From Nymphaea colorata (taxonomy: Eukaryota; Streptophyta; Magnoliopsida; Nymphaeales; Nymphaeaceae), in NCBI RefSeq assembly GCF_008831285.2, contig NC_045139.1:912204-976203 (forward strand): a stretch of 64,000 nucleotides of DNA, written 5' to 3'. Numbering within the stretch: the first letter of the stretch is position 1; each line of letters begins with the position of its first letter. This document shows positions 62,038 to 64,000 of the stretch, piece after piece. The notes below the pieces were generated by a model. It was given only the letters and a program-made list of their open reading frames with translations. It was not told where the DNA came from and searched no databases. A program made the position numbers and the translations under genes.

Positions 62038-63572
62038 ATGCTGGATCAGTTTCTGCATGTTGGCAGTGAAATTTTGATGCGATCATCTTATTTAACCAGT
62101 TTGAGTTCTTAGAGTGAGCATTGCGCGATTGGTTGATTCTGTCGGATAGAAGGTGTTGTCATTGGTGGTGGCACCGGATTTGCTATGGAATAACCTAGAG
62201 GTTTCTGCCACTACCATTATTATTTGTTCCTTTATGGGCTTCATGTAGTTGCTGGTCAAATTCCTGTTGCTTTGAGTACAAAGAGTATAAATGAGTTTGT
62301 CTTGCTGACCATCTACTTACTGAGCCAGATTTCCTCTGTCTCGAATCATGTATACTAATATGGTTTTTGACTTAATTCTCTCAACTGATGTATGGGTATA
62401 TTTAACCAAGTGTCTTATTTGAAAATTGTCTTTTGCAATGTTGATGGACGTTGATGGTAGAAGGCACGTTTATGGTTTGGGCACGACTTGTAGGACTTTT
62501 TGCATATCAATTGTGGATTTTATAGACAATCTTTACTGGGCTATCCATTTTCGATTTCTTAAATTTGTTTCTGCACTTCTCGCCTCTTTCCTGAAAGGGT
62601 TCACCATAAATTTTGTTTCATCCCCTCGAACTAGGAAATCTAAATCTATCTACTTGGACTTTTGTAGTCTTGGACTACCGCTGATTATGGAATAAAAATT
62701 GTCAATTAACCTTGATATCTTTCCTTTCGAGTTACGTCCGTATATGTGCATTTTGGCACCGCATGTGCATTACCCCATCAAGCCGTCTGTAACTTTTTAG
62801 CCTTGCGTAGCTTACATTTGCATGTGTTCAAAATCAATTTTCTGTAAGTGGGTTGGAAGTTCTTAGCAAGCAAAGGTTGTAGACGACTGAAGTGTGAGTG
62901 CAAGTGTAATCCACCTGAGTGCAAGTGAAGGACGCAGTTGCGAGTAGGCAAGTGAAAGACGCAGTTGGGAGTAGGCAGTTTAAACAGAAATATGGTACGG
63001 GCATGTCATACGGGAGTATGTTGTCCGGGCGAGAGATGGAAAGGAAGAGCACCGTAGAACAAAGAAAAATCATGTTTCTGCTCCTGTTGCCCAAAGGTCA
63101 CTAGCAGTTATTTGTTGAAAAAAAAAGGGAACAGCAATTTCACATTAGCCTAAAGTATCTACTTAAGCAAAAAATGAACTCTACGAAAGGCCTAATAGTT
63201 TAACTAACAGGAACGGAGAAATCTGCTCCATCACTTTAGCAAAAGTGCTGTTGTCTTATTACATCTTGCTCAGTTCGAAGAAAAATTAAAAGAAACATGA
63301 CATTCACGCACTAATTTACATTTGATCGACCAGAACTCGGTCAATCTGCGCCATATACAGGGCCAACTCCAGAGGCTGCACTCATTAGGCATATCAAGTC
63401 AGGACCGGTTGCGTGTGGGCTGGCCGGAGCAGAACGTGGCCATCTCATCTGCCAAAGCCAGCATTCGCTCATTTGAGTTTTCCAACATAAGAACTCCAGG
63501 AAGCTTGCTGGACGCTTTTCAGCTTCTGTCTTTTCAGCTTATCCGTTAATGCAAGTGATTTAAGCAAAATTT
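62038..63572. other. Convergent 3' spacer
   Basis: 3' UTRs of PNO1 (plus) and the right-edge gene (minus). A short repeated phrase GTGAA(G/A)GACGCAGTTG(C/G)GAGTAGGCA lies at about 62,925-62,980. Nothing else seen. Confidence 0.5.
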
Positions 63573-64000
63573 TCATATTGGACTTGCTCTTAGTACCTGC
63601 GAAGGTAACATCAAACGCCTCAATTAGACAACATAAGCAAGCAGTTAACAAGGTATAATCAAGCTTTCTTTGCATGGACAAACCTGGTTCTGCGCACCAG
63701 TTGAGGTAATCCAGCGCTGAGGAGCCGGAGATGGCATCCTTCTGTCGGTGATAATGGTCGCAGGACTAGATGGTGAGACGTTAACTGTTGGCCGAGGTGG
63801 CGTGTCTCTCATGACCCACAACACTGTACTTGATGGCACAGATGAACCTAGAAGGCAATTAAGATATCAAATCATCACGTACTAATAGAAAAAAAAATGC
63901 GCTAAGAATGAGAATGTTACATAAAATAACCACAAAAATAAAAGATACGGTATGAAAATGCAGTAAACATTTAACCAAGAGACTAGATTTACAGCGAACC
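63573..64000 (-). CDS. 3' part of an unrecognised gene (runs off the window)
   Basis: Two candidate exons on the minus strand. 63847-63684 (164 nt, acceptor TTCTAG, donor CAG|GTTTGT) codes SSVPSSTVLWVMRDTPPRP, then a Ser/Pro-rich stretch and SPAPQRWITSTGAQNQ. 63596-63573 (acceptor TTCGCAG) would add VLRASPI and a stop. Entry phase is 1, so at least one more exon lies upstream beyond the window. Pro/Ser richness suggests a disordered C-terminal tail. I do not recognise the family. The terminal exon is the weaker part, since another acceptor or read-through could be used. Confidence 0.5.

Overview
The window is nuclear DNA from a flowering plant. It has introns with GT/AG borders, the gene families are plant-type (plastid solanesyl-diphosphate synthase, plant atypical HLH factors, an HMGB14-like protein), and the AT-rich spacer DNA is full of (AT)n, (AG)n and small non-autonomous transposons. 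The sequence alone does not let me name the species. Identifications come from reading translations and remembering families; no search was run.

Layout. Positions 1-49,700 are gene-poor. They hold three compact intronless genes, all on the minus strand: an SDHAF1-like LYR protein (10.3-10.6 kb), an AIF/bHLH147-149-like atypical HLH protein (20.1-20.8 kb) and a second atypical HLH protein of the IBH1/PAR1/UPB1 kind (43.7-44.3 kb). The rest of this part is spacer with microsatellites, hAT-type and PIF/Harbinger-type MITEs (several with readable target-site duplications), a LINE remnant, and degenerate tandem repeats. A small TATA-led ORF at 46.6 kb may be a further gene.

Positions 49,700-64,000 are gene-dense: a six-exon plastid solanesyl-diphosphate synthase (minus, 49.8-52.8 kb), a six-exon HMGB14-like gene (plus, 56.0-58.9 kb), a two-exon PNO1 ribosome-biogenesis gene (plus, 60.7-62.0 kb) and the 3' end of an unrecognised gene (minus, running off the right edge). 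The genes act in separate pathways (mitochondrial complex II assembly, growth regulation, plastoquinone side-chain synthesis, chromatin, 40S assembly), so this is ordinary plant synteny and not a cluster.

The most striking signal is regulatory. Between 29.73 and 30.17 kb there are three exact copies of ACGTGG-N9-ATTGG, which is the reverse complement of the ER-stress response element CCAAT-N9-CCACG. They are followed by a perfect 25-bp palindrome made of two opposed GATGACGTGG (UPRE/XBP1-type) sites. I can read no ER-protein gene next to it, so it looks like an orphan unfolded-protein-response promoter, or the promoter of an unannotated transcript.
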